Source: Argyresthia goedartella (lineage: Eukaryota; Arthropoda; Insecta; Lepidoptera; Argyresthiidae). From it: a stretch of DNA of 64,000 bases. The stretch is taken from positions 28,688,001-28,752,000 of the forward strand of contig OX463813.1 of assembly GCA_949825045.1 (NCBI GenBank), written 5' to 3'. Position 1 is the first letter of the stretch. Each line of letters begins with the position of its first letter. The notes beneath the pieces were generated by a model. The model searched no databases, was not told the DNA's origin, and worked only from the letters and a program-made list of their open reading frames with translations. A program made the translations under genes and the position numbers. Below, one piece after another: positions 1 to 9,826 of this stretch.

Positions 1-977
1 ACTTCGGATTTCGGGATTTTTAAAAACCCTACCCTTCAAAACTAAAGTAATCAAAAAGATAAGGATTTGAAAACGGAATCTATGGTTAGTTTTGTTTTAT
101 GCTTTGAGAATTTCGTCAAGTGTAACGTATCAACAAGTCACTCATTAGCGGACTACAGCGTGTTCTGTCCAAATATTTTATTTAAAAAACACGCAGTAAA
201 TTGCCGAACTATGAACTTATTTATTTATTATATTTCATATTTATTTACCTAAAACCAAAAAAGCAGCATTAGTATGAATGAAAGCGCCCTGACTCACCGC
301 ACGCGAAGGCAAGCTCCAATACTCCAATTTTGTGTGATTATGATTGTGATTATGACTGCAAATTTGTATAGTAATGTGTTCAATGGTTGGAGAGTATCAT
401 TCAAAGGGATCGGGGGACGTTGCGGAACAGAGTTAGTTACCTATACGTAATATTAGTTCTTCACAGTATGGTTCGGCGGGAAGATATCGGAAAATATCTT
501 AAGTCAGCACAGAAATGGGTAAACCAGTGAATTGATGGTTATTTCCGCCAACATCGAGTGTTTTACCCGATTGCGCCAGAAGAAGGGTAACATTTTAAGA
601 GCGTGAGCGAGCAATCTTGTCGGTAAGGGTCTTTCTTCATGAAGCGATATCGAACGCCGAAGCCGCGCGGCGATATCGAACTTAAGAGCAATCTAAATCG
701 GCAATCGATTTGATATAGTGCGATTGATATCGGCTTATGAGGAAAGTGCCTAGATTTTTCGAGCGTGAGAAACCTTGTTAACTTACAAAAACTTGATTTA
801 TTTGTCCTCAAATCCACTAATGTCCACCATCAGCACAGTTGTTACCTGAAATAAAAAAAAACATCACGTTTAATGATATTGCCATTTTTATTTACGGTCA
901 ATAGAATAATGTTTAACTTACTAAGGATACTTAACAATGTTGAGCCTATTAAAACCGTATATAATTAGTTTATTGAC
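1..977. other. No recognised gene
   Basis: AT-rich sequence in which I recognise no gene, RNA or element. The short open frames are not supported by motifs or composition. Confidence 0.5.
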
Positions 978-1075
978 TTCTTCTTTCTTTACTTTATTGC
1001 ACAAAAAATAAAATAGACAGTCACATAGAAATTCAAAATAACATGTACAAAGGCGAGCTTATCTCTAACAACTTG
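978..1075 (-). mobile_element. LINE-like 3' tail fragment
   Basis: On the minus strand this reads a 'TTAGAGATAAGCTCGCCTTT' block followed by GTACA and, further on, TGTGCAATAAAGTA, which looks like the 3' UTR end of a non-LTR element with a polyadenylation signal. Related tails lie at 33070-33160 (minus) and 61545-61620 (plus). No coding part remains, so the clade is not assigned. Confidence 0.4.
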
Positions 1076-1359
1076 ACACTCTTTGTCTATAGATAACATT
1101 GGGGGGCTCCCAGGGGGATCTAATCAACCTATACGTTGTGCTGGGTTTATTTCTCAAGACGTTAATTTGTAATCAGTCGACTCAAATCGACTGAAAAGTT
1201 TATTAGGTTTATTTAAGTTTATTAAAAGTTTATGTCGGTTTATTAGGGTTTACCCCTTTATTATTTTGTACACGACTGTACATTTATTAAAATGTATGGG
1301 ATATTAAACATTGCATTTTTAATGCAGTTCTTCAAAGTAAACCAGGTGGAAATTACTAT

Positions 1360-1760
1360 TGTTTCGGTGGACTATTTCTGGACTATTTTTTGGCACAACT
1401 ATCATACTGAAAGTCGTAGGCGGTCCGGCGATATTTGATGTTATCAAATGTTCAAGCTGTAATCCTCACCAAGATGTCTTAATAACTCTGGAGTCGCTGA
1501 AGGACTATTTCTGAAAATTGGCACGTCGTGTGGACTATTTCTGGACTAATTTTTGAAACCCAAACCAAGTCAATAGGCCCTTCCGTTTGCTTGCACGAGG
1601 GATGAGGATTACAGCTTAACGTCAAGCTGTAATCCTCACCAACCCATAGCTATAACATCGAAACTATAAGTGGACTAATTTTCTTTTTTGGTGGACTATT
1701 TAAGACTAATTCTCGACTATTTTTTAGCATTTTCAAATTTCATTTTCATGAAGGTTTCAA
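1360..1760. repeat. Cluster of internal short repeats
   Basis: The phrase 'ggactatttctggacta' and variants recur at about 1369, 1531 and 1670-1720. 'aagctgtaatcctcacc' occurs at about 1454 and 1624, and again inverted at 1603-1617, giving a perfect inverted repeat with 15-nt arms (1603-1617 and 1624-1638) and a 6-nt spacer. I do not recognise the parent element and see no reading frame. Confidence 0.45.
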
Positions 1761-1967
1761 TGATGAAGATTACAGCCTGAAGGTCGTGAAATGTGACAGT
1801 TCTCCCATACACTAAGCGTCAATGTGAGGCTTGCTGCTTGCTGCGCTGACGATTTGAGTTACTGACGAAGGGGACAGATTGTTCAAAAACTTAGAAACAC
1901 TGACAAATTGACCTAAAAACAGATTAGCAATCCTTAAAAAACAATTCACCAAGTGAACACTTCAAAA

Positions 1968-2230
1968 CCGACTTCAAGTTCAAGCTCTTTATCTACCTTC
2001 CCGGTCGGGGTTCGAATGTAGTCTATGTACATGGAAGGCCCTCATCAAAACTTTTGCTGCACGAAACCAAACCAAAACGTTATCCATGTGTTATTTTGTT
2101 GATTTTTAAATACCTCTTAAGTCAAGAATCATCAAAATCGAATCATAATTGAGGGAATAATCGCGTACATACAAAAAAACTGTCGAATTGAGGACTTCCG
2201 CCTTTTTGAAATCGGTTGAAAAGAAGAACT
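1968..2230 (-). repeat. Dispersed repeat R2, inverted copy
   Basis: Reverse complement of the repeat seen at 40150-40795 and 52130-52480. Shared landmarks are the 'acttcaagttcaa' end, 'catcaaaacttttgctg', 'acgcgattattcc' and the terminal 'cttccgcctttttgaaatcgg' region (on the reverse strand). Short and non-coding, so SINE- or MITE-like, but no terminal inverted repeats were found. Confidence 0.55.
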
Positions 2231-2423
2231 TGTTAATAAATAAATGTATAGATATATTTGTAGATATAATATAATATAATGTAGTAATATATAATATAAT
2301 GTAGATATATTTGTATCACAATTATTTATCTATCTGACACATCACACCCCGTACATCTGTCTAGGGGTGTCGCTGACCCAAGATGTCCCCATTTCAACAT
2401 GACACGGGTGACGTAACTGACGC

Positions 2424-2464
2424 GTCACGCCACTCGACACGTTTGTCGTGTCGAGTGGCGTGAC
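2424..2464. repeat. Perfect inverted repeat, 18-nt arms
   Basis: The arm 'gtcacgccactcgacacg' (2424-2441) is matched exactly by its reverse complement at 2447-2464 across a 5-nt spacer. It is GC-rich in AT-rich surroundings. There is no T-tract or gene context to suggest a terminator. Confidence 0.8.
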
Positions 2465-2659
2465 CTGATGTGGCGTGAAACCTGACAAATGACGTCATCA
2501 ATTTCCTCAAAGAACTGCGGAGTGTATCAAAACTCAAAAACTCAAAACTCAAAACGTTTATTCTGTAAATAGGCCACAAGGGCACTTTCACATGTCATTT
2601 CATTTCATTTTTTACAGAACATTTGGTATTATTATCATATTATCAGAAAAAAAAAAGTA

Positions 2660-2845
2660 CTTAATTATTGTTTCTGAGAGATGTAAAGAGTCTCATGTCA
2701 TAATAAAATAATTAAAATATAAATAACAGAGATGTATAGTCTCTTTAGTCAATAATACAATGATAATAGGAGATGTAAATGGTCCCCACAGTCAAAAGTT
2801 GTATAATTAAATTAATCTTTGGAGGTGTAAAAGGCCTCCAAGTGA
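2660..2845 (-). repeat. 3' UTR repeats with small hairpins
   Basis: Four spaced units of the type 'gagatgtaaa..gtctc' start near 2676, 2728, 2769 and 2819, about 40-50 nt apart. Three can form small stems: tgaga/tctca at 2675-2695, agag/ctct at 2728-2744 and ttggagg/cctccaa at 2819-2841. The third unit pairs only weakly. The loop 'tgta(t/a)a' is kept while stem bases differ. In LINEs such 3' structures can be recognised by the element's own reverse transcriptase; that role is inference here. Confidence 0.5.
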
Positions 2846-2896
2846 CCAGTAAAAGAAACTCTGGCAGTGAGGATGCTCACAATTAATTAGAACAAT

Positions 2897-5773
2897 TCAG
2901 TCCCAAGCATTTTTATCGTCTATGTACTCTTTAATACTGTAGTAAGCTTTAGAAATAAGCCTTTGCTTGATGTATTTCTTGAACTTATTAATTGATAGAT
3001 CTGTCAAAGTGCTTGGGAGTCTATTGTAAAATCTTACACAATTACCCTTGAACGAGTTTTTTATTTTATGGAGCCGAGTAGTGGGCACTGCAAGTTTGTC
3101 CTTGTTTCTAGTATTAAAGTTATGTATATCACAGTTTCTTCGAAAGTTAACAATGTTCTTATGGACATACATAATATTCTCGTAAATATATTGACTATGG
3201 ACTGTCAATATATTTACTTCTTTAAACTTATTTCTAAGAGAATCTCTATTATTCATTTTATAAATTTTATAAATCGCACGAACAGCCCGCTTCTGCAGCA
3301 CAAAAATAGTATTTATGTCAGCAGCACTGCCCCAGAGCAGAATACCGTAGGACATAATACTATGAAAATAACTAAAATAAACTAATCTGGCTGTTTTTAA
3401 ATCTGTCAAGTGACGGATTTTCCTGCATGCAAAAGCTGCAGAGCTCAGTCTGTTCGATAGCTTATCAATATGTGGACCCCATTGGAGTTTGGAATCCAAC
3501 GTTATACCTAGAAACACTGTGCTGGTTACCAATTCCAATTCCTCATTTTTAATTGTTATACATGTCTGATTATTTTTAACGTTAGTAGTAAGAAACTTAA
3601 CACATTTAGTCTTTTTCTCATTTAATAGCAAATTATTAACATTAAACCAATTTACCACTCTTGATATGGTATTGTTCACGTGATCATCAGTAGCGTGTTG
3701 GTTTCGCTTTGTTTTAAAAATAAGTGAGGTGTCATCAGCAAACAGTACCATATCATGACAGTCCCTTCCTAGATAGGGTAAGTCGTTTATATAGATGAGG
3801 AATAGGAAGGGTCCCAATATTGAGCCCTGTGGCACGCCCAAAGAAACCAATGATCCTGGTGATCGTTCTCCGTTTACGTCTACCCTTTGTATTCTTCCGT
3901 TCAGATAAGATTTTAACAAATTCAATGACGTGTCTCTAACTCCATAATGATGTAATTTCCTGATCAATGTTTCATGACAAACGCAATCAAAAGCCTTAGA
4001 TAAGTCACAAAAAATGCCTAGGGCATCTTGTGACTCTTCCCAGGCATCAAAAATACTTTCAATGAACTGAATTCCGGCATCTGTTGTTGAACGACCGCGA
4101 GTGAATCCAAACTGTTTGTTATGCATTAGCTTATTTGATTCAAAATGATGTAATAGCTGTGATAAGATTAATTTCTCAAAAATTTTACTAAATGTTGGTA
4201 GTATTGATATAGGTCTGAAATTGGTGGGGTCTTGAGTACTACCTGCTTTGAAGAGGGGAATTATCTTACTTTGTTTCATTAAATCAGGAAATTCACCGCA
4301 GTCTATACAATTGTTGAAAATGACCGCTAGGTCAGGTGCAATTAATTCGATCAGGGATTTAACGACGTGAACAGAGAGTCCCCAAAGATCATTCGTTTTC
4401 TTAACATTTATCAATTTAAATGCCTTTACGACATCTGAACTTGTGACGTGCTTAAAATTCAAGTATGAAGCACACTCTGAGACATTATCTTTTAATATTG
4501 CAACAGCAGACAAAGGTGACGAATTTAAATACTTAGTCGTGGAAGCCGGTGCATTAGTAAAAAACGATTCAAATTCAGTTGCAACTTCTAAGCTAGAACT
4601 CGTAAGCTGTCCATTGATTTTTAGTTCGTAATCGTGACTCGCTTTTTTACTACGACCGGCCTCCTCATTAATTATTTTCCAAGTCGTTTTTATAACATCG
4701 GAACTATTCTTAATTTTACTACTCAGAAAATTACGTTTAGCTGTATGACAGTCTAATTTAAATTGTTTGGAGAACTGTTTGACTTGTTCTTTAAATTCGT
4801 CACTCATGTTGAACCGTCGTTCCTCATACAATGCATACAATGCTTGCCTGCGTTTATGCAACTCTGCAGTAGCCCACGTACTAAAGTCGTTTGAACCACC
4901 AACCACAACCGATTTTGAAGTGAATATCGCGCTGTACTGTTTCATAAAGGTTTCAAAGAATAAGTTATACATTATATTAGGAGACTGTTCAGCAGCCAAA
5001 AACGGTAGTTCCTGGGCTAAAGAGTATCTCATTCTTTCTAACCGGTCAGCAGTTATTGGCACAAACGAAATTTTCTTTTTAATGACAGGTTCTCTAATAG
5101 AATCAAATTGAAATAATTGACCTAAATGATCTGAATCCAATTCACTGATAACACTTTTACTGATTGGAATAACATCAGTAAAAATGTTGTCAATGCATGT
5201 AGCACTAGTAGCAGTCACTCTTGTTGGCTCCATAAATAAATGGCTAAGCCTAAATGATGAGAAAAGATTTATTAATCTAACGCTGAAAGTAGTTCTTTCT
5301 AACAGATTAACATTAAAGTCACCACATATAATTAATCGTTTCGTACTGTGTGATGAAATAGTTAGGACGGATTCCATTATTTTCTCGAACATTTCAAAGT
5401 CGCTCAAGGGTGGCCTATAGACACATATAACGATGAACTGTTCTAATTCCACAGCTGCAAGTTCTATAGTTCGTTCAACAGATAAGGAAACAATGTCCTT
5501 ACGTTCCTTGAATTTCATTTGATTGTTTAGTATGATTAATGCCCCACCATGTATTGAATTAAGTCTGGTGAACGAACTACCAACCTGGTGATCTTTAAAG
5601 CTAAACATAATTTCATTAATAGTTAACCAGTGCTCTGTTATGCACAAAATGTCAATTTTATTACAATTTAAAAATAACTCTATTTGTAGATCTTTGCCTC
5701 TAATACATTGAATATTCTGATGAACCAGGCTTATATACTTAGCATGTGAGCTTCCCTTATTTTTAGGGTTTTC
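2897..5773 (-). CDS. LINE ORF2: endonuclease-reverse transcriptase
   Basis: Encodes the protein that nicks target DNA and reverse-transcribes the element's RNA. The frame is open for 958 codons before the stop. The first 42 codons (5773-5648) read into the typical start of an AP-like endonuclease (HQNIQCIRGKDLQIE, DILCITEHWL). Counting from the TTG at 5647, the endonuclease shows GDFN at residues 109-112 and SDH at 172-174. The reverse transcriptase shows FCDLSKAFD (546-554), GVPQGS (604-609), the catalytic FADD (636-639) and FLGITLD. The usual CR1-type C-terminal tail follows. No in-frame ATG precedes the endonuclease; the first in-frame methionine lies inside it, so the start is unresolved. 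A 53-nt gap and a frame change separate it from ORF1. All visible catalytic motifs are present. The domain identity is certain; the clade is less so. Confidence 0.9.
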   Translation of the reverse strand, partial: ENPKNKGSSHAKYISLVHQNIQCIRGKDLQIELFLNCNKIDILCITEHWLTINEIMFSFKDHQVGSSFTRLNSIHGGALIILNNQMKFKERKDIVSLSVERTIELAAVELEQFIVICVYRPPLSDFEMFEKIMESVLTISSHSTKRLIICGDFNVNLLERTTFSVRLINLFSSFRLSHLFMEPTRVTATSATCIDNIFTDVIPISKSVISELDSDHLGQLFQFDSIREPVIKKKISFVPITADRLERMRYSLAQELPFLAAEQSPNIMYNLFFETFMKQYSAIFTSKSVVVGGSNDFSTWATAELHKRRQALYALYEERRFNMSDEFKEQVKQFSKQFKLDCHTAKRNFLSSKIKNSSDVIKTTWKIINEEAGRSKKASHDYELKINGQLTSSSLEVATEFESFFTNAPASTTKYLNSSPLSAVAILKDNVSECASYLNFKHVTSSDVVKAFKLINVKKTNDLWGLSVHVVKSLIELIAPDLAVIFNNCIDCGEFPDLMKQSKIIPLFKAGSTQDPTNFRPISILPTFSKIFEKLILSQLLHHFESNKLMHNKQFGFTRGRSTTDAGIQFIESIFDAWEESQDALGIFCDLSKAFDCVCHETLIRKLHHYGVRDTSLNLLKSYLNGRIQRVDVNGERSPGSLVSLGVPQGSILGPFLFLIYINDLPYLGRDCHDMVLFADDTSLIFKTKRNQHATDDHVNNTISRVVNWFNVNNLLLNEKKTKCVKFLTTNVKNNQTCITIKNEELELVTSTVFLGITLDSKLQWGPHIDKLSNRLSSAAFACRKIRHLTDLKTARLVYFSYFHSIMSYGILLWGSAADINTIFVLQKRAVRAIYKIYKMNNRDSLRNKFKEVNILTVHSQYIYENIMYVHKNIVNFRRNCDIHNFNTRNKDKLAVPTTRLHKIKNSFKGNCVRFYNRLPSTLTDLSINKFKKYIKQRLISKAYYSIKEYIDDKNAWD
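5731..5745 (-). promoter_or_regulatory. Four-codon AUG mini-ORF upstream of ORF2
   Basis: On the minus strand an ATG at 5745-5743 opens four codons and ends with TAA at 5733-5731. It overlaps the ORF2 open frame out of phase. It is the only ATG I see between the ORF1 stop and the endonuclease, so it could serve in termination-reinitiation or simply be chance. Confidence 0.25.
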
Positions 5774-5826
5774 TTATATACTAGAACATATGTTGCCAGA
5801 GCCTGGGTCCTCTGTTGTCCTATGAA

Positions 5827-7383
5827 CTAATTTAAATGCATCCTGTTATTCTGGTCTGATACCAGATTCATATTAGGCTGCTCAGTAAAAGCAGAGTTAG
5901 AAGCCAAATTTTTGGCTGTAATGTCATATAAATATAATAGTGACATAGCTATTTGTCGTTTACAATAATTTGAAAGGTAAAATCTACCTTTAGTCATAGT
6001 AAAATAATTACTAACATAATTGTTAGTGTCAATAATATCAAACTTATTATTATATGTACATAAATTGTACATAGTTATATTCATATTATGTCTATATACA
6101 TTTTCATTTTGTGTCAATTTGTTGCAGTAGGGAAATGTGAACAATATAATTTTTTTCACACTAAGACCATTCAATGTTTCATAAAATTTTATTAAATTAT
6201 TTTTGTTCACATCTCCCCTATTGCCCATGAAAATTATCAGTGTGGCACTGGCTGTGATAGTGCTGTCATTCAAAATTTGATTTATAATATTATCTACAGT
6301 GCTAAAAGGTGAGCAATTACTAATAACACTATGTCCCTTAGAGTATGAGTGGAGTGCTGAGCCCATGCCACTTCCAATCTCATCACAGTACATTATAATA
6401 TCAGGTGTTGTGGTCATATCAGACTTGGCAGAACTATTATCAGTAACACCTTGTGTTGGTAAACTGTCACACAAGCCCGGAGAGTTGCCCGCTGTCAAAC
6501 AACCACCTTTCTGCTCACAGCGACAAGTATGGTTGTTGGTCAGCGACTCAAACCGCTCACAATTATGGTTCATTTCTTGAATTAAATCATCCATAGCCAA
6601 TGAGTATTCATTTATAACTTTCTCAGAGTTCAAATATGCACTGTTTAGTGATCTCAATGAATCCTCCAAGCTTTGGATTTTCAAATGTAAGTTTTGTGTG
6701 TCAGTTTCATACATCAACTTAGTACTTTCTAATTCTAATACACACATATTCAAATCATGTAATAAGTTTACATTTTTCTTGCTTACTTTTAAGTTTTTAG
6801 TACACAATTTATTATGTTTTATTAATTTCTGAGTTTTCCGTATATACCTATTTATTTTACCTAGTTTGTTATTGCTGCAACTTAATAACCTTGATGTGGG
6901 CAATGTGTCATTAGTTAAATCAATGACATCATCAAGGCTTCCAGTTGCAACAGTAACCAGCTGCGGGCTGATCCCTACGACTTCACTGTAGAGGCTCTGG
7001 GTCTGCAACGCTGCGGTGTTTTCCTTCTCCTCCTGGAGTGCATGTATTTGTTCATGGGCATCGAACAATGCTTTCTCCAGGGAATCAATCGATTTCAGGG
7101 CTTGCTCGTACTCTGCACTACATACAGTGAAGCTATCTACGGTGACCTGCAGCTTGTCCCGCTCAACAATTACATCACTACATTCTTGTTCTAATACACA
7201 TAATTGTTTCTTTAGCTTATCTCTACTTTCAAGTACTGATAATAGCTCTTTCTCATTTTCCTCCCTTTCACAGAGTAATTCGGTGACCATTTCCTTTAAT
7301 TTTTTTAATTCCAGTAAGGTAACTTTGAGCTTGTCATTTTCCTGCTGTCGGGAGGCGACAGCAGCAGCTCTGCGGGTCATCAT
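5827..7383 (-). CDS. LINE ORF1: coiled-coil protein with SGNH-like domain
   Basis: The ORF1 partner protein of the LINE, expected to bind element RNA. I chose the ATG at 7383 (tandem Met-Met), giving 518 residues; the frame is open 13 codons further but with only a TTG start. Counting from that TTG (residue 1), a charged heptad-rich coiled coil covers about 27-145. DDVIDLTND at 164-172 matches a SUMO-interacting motif. A second coiled region spans about 190-290. A Cys/His patch with CRCEQKGGC lies at 300-308. From about 341 the chain resembles the SGNH/esterase domain found in CR1-type ORF1 proteins (IIMYCDEIG, then LIIFMGNRGD), but the usual GDS serine block and GxND block are altered, so esterase activity is doubtful. 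ORF2 follows 53 nt downstream in another frame. Family is inferred from position and architecture. Confidence 0.75.
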   Translation of the reverse strand: MMTRRAAAVASRQQENDKLKVTLLELKKLKEMVTELLCEREENEKELLSVLESRDKLKKQLCVLEQECSDVIVERDKLQVTVDSFTVCSAEYEQALKSIDSLEKALFDAHEQIHALQEEKENTAALQTQSLYSEVVGISPQLVTVATGSLDDVIDLTNDTLPTSRLLSCSNNKLGKINRYIRKTQKLIKHNKLCTKNLKVSKKNVNLLHDLNMCVLELESTKLMYETDTQNLHLKIQSLEDSLRSLNSAYLNSEKVINEYSLAMDDLIQEMNHNCERFESLTNNHTCRCEQKGGCLTAGNSPGLCDSLPTQGVTDNSSAKSDMTTTPDIIMYCDEIGSGMGSALHSYSKGHSVISNCSPFSTVDNIINQILNDSTITASATLIIFMGNRGDVNKNNLIKFYETLNGLSVKKIILFTFPYCNKLTQNENVYRHNMNITMYNLCTYNNKFDIIDTNNYVSNYFTMTKGRFYLSNYCKRQIAMSLLYLYDITAKNLASNSAFTEQPNMNLVSDQNNRMHLN

Positions 7384-7750
7384 GGTTACAGTTGAGATAA
7401 GAATCAAGGAATTGCACACCAAAACAATGCGAAATTACTTACGTGGAATAGTAACGTTTTTCAGCGTTTGCACATCACTAATTGCTATGAAATATATTTT
7501 AAACGTTGTTAAATATAATAATTTAACAATAAGGTAACAAAAAGCGCCGAAAGTGTACGGAAATAACAAATACTTTTAAATTTATAACCTGCAACGGTCA
7601 CAAATTTAACATGTTTCGAGACACTAGTAAACGTCACTAAAACACACTGCAAACAATAGAAATACTTAACATTACACTATAATCCTAAAATAACACTAAA
7701 TTGGGCTCAGAATTACACTAAATCATATTAAAATATAAATTTTTCTAGGG

Positions 7751-8440
7751 ACGTAGTGAAATCAGCTGTTTGCCGTTTGACAGCCAGTGTTACCCTTTGT
7801 TACGTTATCAAAACGAGTTTACCTGTTTCTTTCTATATATTCTTACACCACACCGCCCCAGCTGTTTTCATGAGCCCTCGAGGGCAAGAGATGCGTGTAT
7901 TACTTCTTGTTCATTTCACTTTATTTGGGAGACTTTTGTGTTGTATTTTTTAGACAAATTGACTATTTGACTAATAGGAAAGGATTGAAATCTGAGCCCA
8001 TGCTTTTTCCCAAGACGAAGTACGTTATGGCAAATGGTGTTAGGTAGGTAAGTTAGGTGTTAGGTATTCATATTAGATGTTTCGTGTCAATTAATTCAAA
8101 TCTAACGCGAAATTCATCTTGTCTGAGTTTTATTTAACACTATTTTTTTTTGAGTCATTCAGTTAAAATAAAAAAAAAAACTCGCCTTCATGACGCCTCA
8201 GTATCTTTGTAATAAAGCAAAGTCGGTACAACAGCTGTAATTAACTTTGTAATTAGAGATAACATCGCCACAATGCCATTATTAGGTGACACTGTCCGAC
8301 TGTTCATTTTACTTTATTACAATTAGGTAGCTACAGTACATAATTATCACTGTGTCACTGGGTGGGGTTCGCAAAGGACCGTGTGGATTGGTGCTATAAA
8401 GATGAGGCCTGTGCCCCGCAGTGCGTCGATGTTGGCTGGG
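7751..8440. other. No recognised gene
   Basis: No supported feature. The two overlapping short plus-strand frames at 7756-7970 have no recognisable motif. Confidence 0.4.
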
Positions 8441-8451
8441 CATGATTATGA

Positions 8452-8545
8452 TGACCTTAGATTAGCTGATGTTTGCAAATAGAATCGAACCCGCGACATA
8501 CGAGACAGAATTCTAACGCTTTGACCACTAGACGAACGCCTTCTT
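8452..8545 (-). mobile_element. tRNA-like SINE head
   Basis: On the minus strand the sequence reads 'TCTAGTGGTC' (A-box-like) and, further on, 'GCGGGTTCGATTC' (B-box), spaced as in a tRNA gene. It fuses to non-tRNA sequence and no closed acceptor stem is visible, so a SINE head or tRNA pseudogene is more likely than a working tRNA. Confidence 0.4.
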
Positions 8546-8574
8546 TTTAAACGCTTCACAAAGACCACGGAAAA

Positions 8575-8645
8575 TTTTGAGGCATCGCGATTTTGAACCT
8601 CACGCCATGGTAATAAAATACAAAACCTATATCCCGAAAATGGCA
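8575..8645 (+). repeat. Dispersed repeat fragment
   Basis: The block 'ggcatcgcgattttgaacc' plus 'gccatggtaataaaat' recurs at 51925-52010 (plus) and 57290-57365 (minus). Non-coding, with undefined ends. Confidence 0.5.
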
Positions 8646-9045
8646 TCTTAATATGTCGTGGGTCGTTGAGAGGTTAAACGCGTTAATAATTACTTTCATA
8701 CGCGTTAATAATTACTTTCCGTGTTACTACAAAAATTGTAACAGTTTAACCTAAAAACAAACGTTAAATCTTTTATTCATTTTTGTTTTTAAACATTTAA
8801 ATATGTTTGGCTGAACATATTTTTTGCTAGTGTCTGTCTTACCGAAATCCAGCGTGTTGAAAACAAGATGGCGTCACGACAACAGCTGATTTGCACAGCT
8901 TAGATCAGGGCAAAACATTGCGGTAGCTTAGGTGAAGAATAAAGGGGGTGAGCGAAGCGATGCCCCCTTTATCCTTTATGTTAGGTTGAACATACGTGTG
9001 TATACAACAAAAATACTTAAAACATAAACTTAAGTACACATAAAA

Positions 9046-9050
9046 AATAT

Positions 9051-9085
<35 letters not shown>

Positions 9086-9690
9086 TTATTAGACACATCA
9101 ACAAAATACATATTTTTACACTTAATTGATTTACAAGTTAATGACAAATTCTGATATATATTTCTTTTATAGACATGCACAACATTTACAGTTTGATCAC
9201 GCAACAACGTTAAGATAATTAATATTAAATTTAAAAAATAGGCTTATACAATACAATATAATACATTAGGAATTGGGAATTGGGATTGATACAATAGAAA
9301 TTGAGATTGCTTATTAACTATGTGGTTATTTTTGATTTAAATTTAGGTTGGGTGTCGTGGAAAATATCTATATCGTTCTGAGCGCACAACATATTGTATG
9401 AATGAAACATTCTTGGTAGTGGCGAGTGCTGGCCCAAGTTGGTCCTGCATCGCGGTAAGGTGAACGTTTTGGTGATTGGGTTCCGTGGTACATTGTAAGG
9501 GACTGAAAGCTGCACCGCACCAAGCAAATCATTACAGTCTATTAGGCCATTAACTAATTTGTACAAGAATACCAGGTCATGAGCTTTCCGGCGACAGTAC
9601 AGCGATTGCATCTCGAAGAAGGCTAAGCGCTGATCATAAGGGCATCTGTGGGAATTTATATCGTATATTTCTTGTTGTCTAGGAACGTTT
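9046..9690 (-). mobile_element. 5'-truncated LINE fragment
   Basis: A minus-strand remnant of a non-LTR retrotransposon. Its last coding stretch runs from about 9690 to 9318, followed by a 3' UTR ending in an (AAAT)n tail seen on plus as ATTT repeats at 9049-9086. Truncation from the 5' side fits target-primed reverse transcription that stopped early. No target duplication was found by eye. Confidence 0.7.
9318..9690 (-). pseudogene. LINE reverse transcriptase C-terminus
   Basis: The frame reads the typical C-terminal tail of CR1/Jockey-type reverse transcriptases: a YDQRLAFFEM stretch, RRKAHDLVFLYKLVNGLIDC, a PRNPITKTF block, a Cys-Arg-Thr-Asn stretch and PRMFHSYN. It ends in a natural stop at 9318. 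The polymerase core, including any FADD motif, is absent, so this is a dead fragment. Family assignment rests on this conserved tail alone. Confidence 0.65.
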
Positions 9691-9826
9691 AGACAACTCG
9701 TTTAACGTTGCGTTCACTCACTTGTTTGACGGAATTTTAGTGACTTGGTTAAACGTCGGCATTTAATTAACGGTCTAGAGAGTTAGTTAAGTGTCTGATT
9801 TAACCAACTAACTGCGACATATATAT

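Larger units (their letters stand above)
2522..7750 (-). mobile_element. CR1-group LINE with both ORFs open
   Basis: A two-ORF non-LTR retrotransposon transcribed from the minus strand. The 3' end is marked by a short TTTTGAG repeat (on plus, 'aactcaaa' repeats at about 2527-2553) and a 3' UTR of degenerate hairpin-bearing repeats. ORF1 (7383-5827) and ORF2 (open 5773-2897) have no internal stop. The 5' limit is uncertain: about 360 nt of non-coding sequence precedes ORF1 and no target duplication was located. Clade assignment to the CR1/Daphne/Zenon neighbourhood rests on the ORF2 sequence style and the short-repeat tail. Confidence 0.75.

Noticed and set aside
2424..2464. Rho-independent terminator
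   Set aside because: This is eukaryotic DNA with no adjacent gene or T-tract. The stem fits the group of short inverted repeats.
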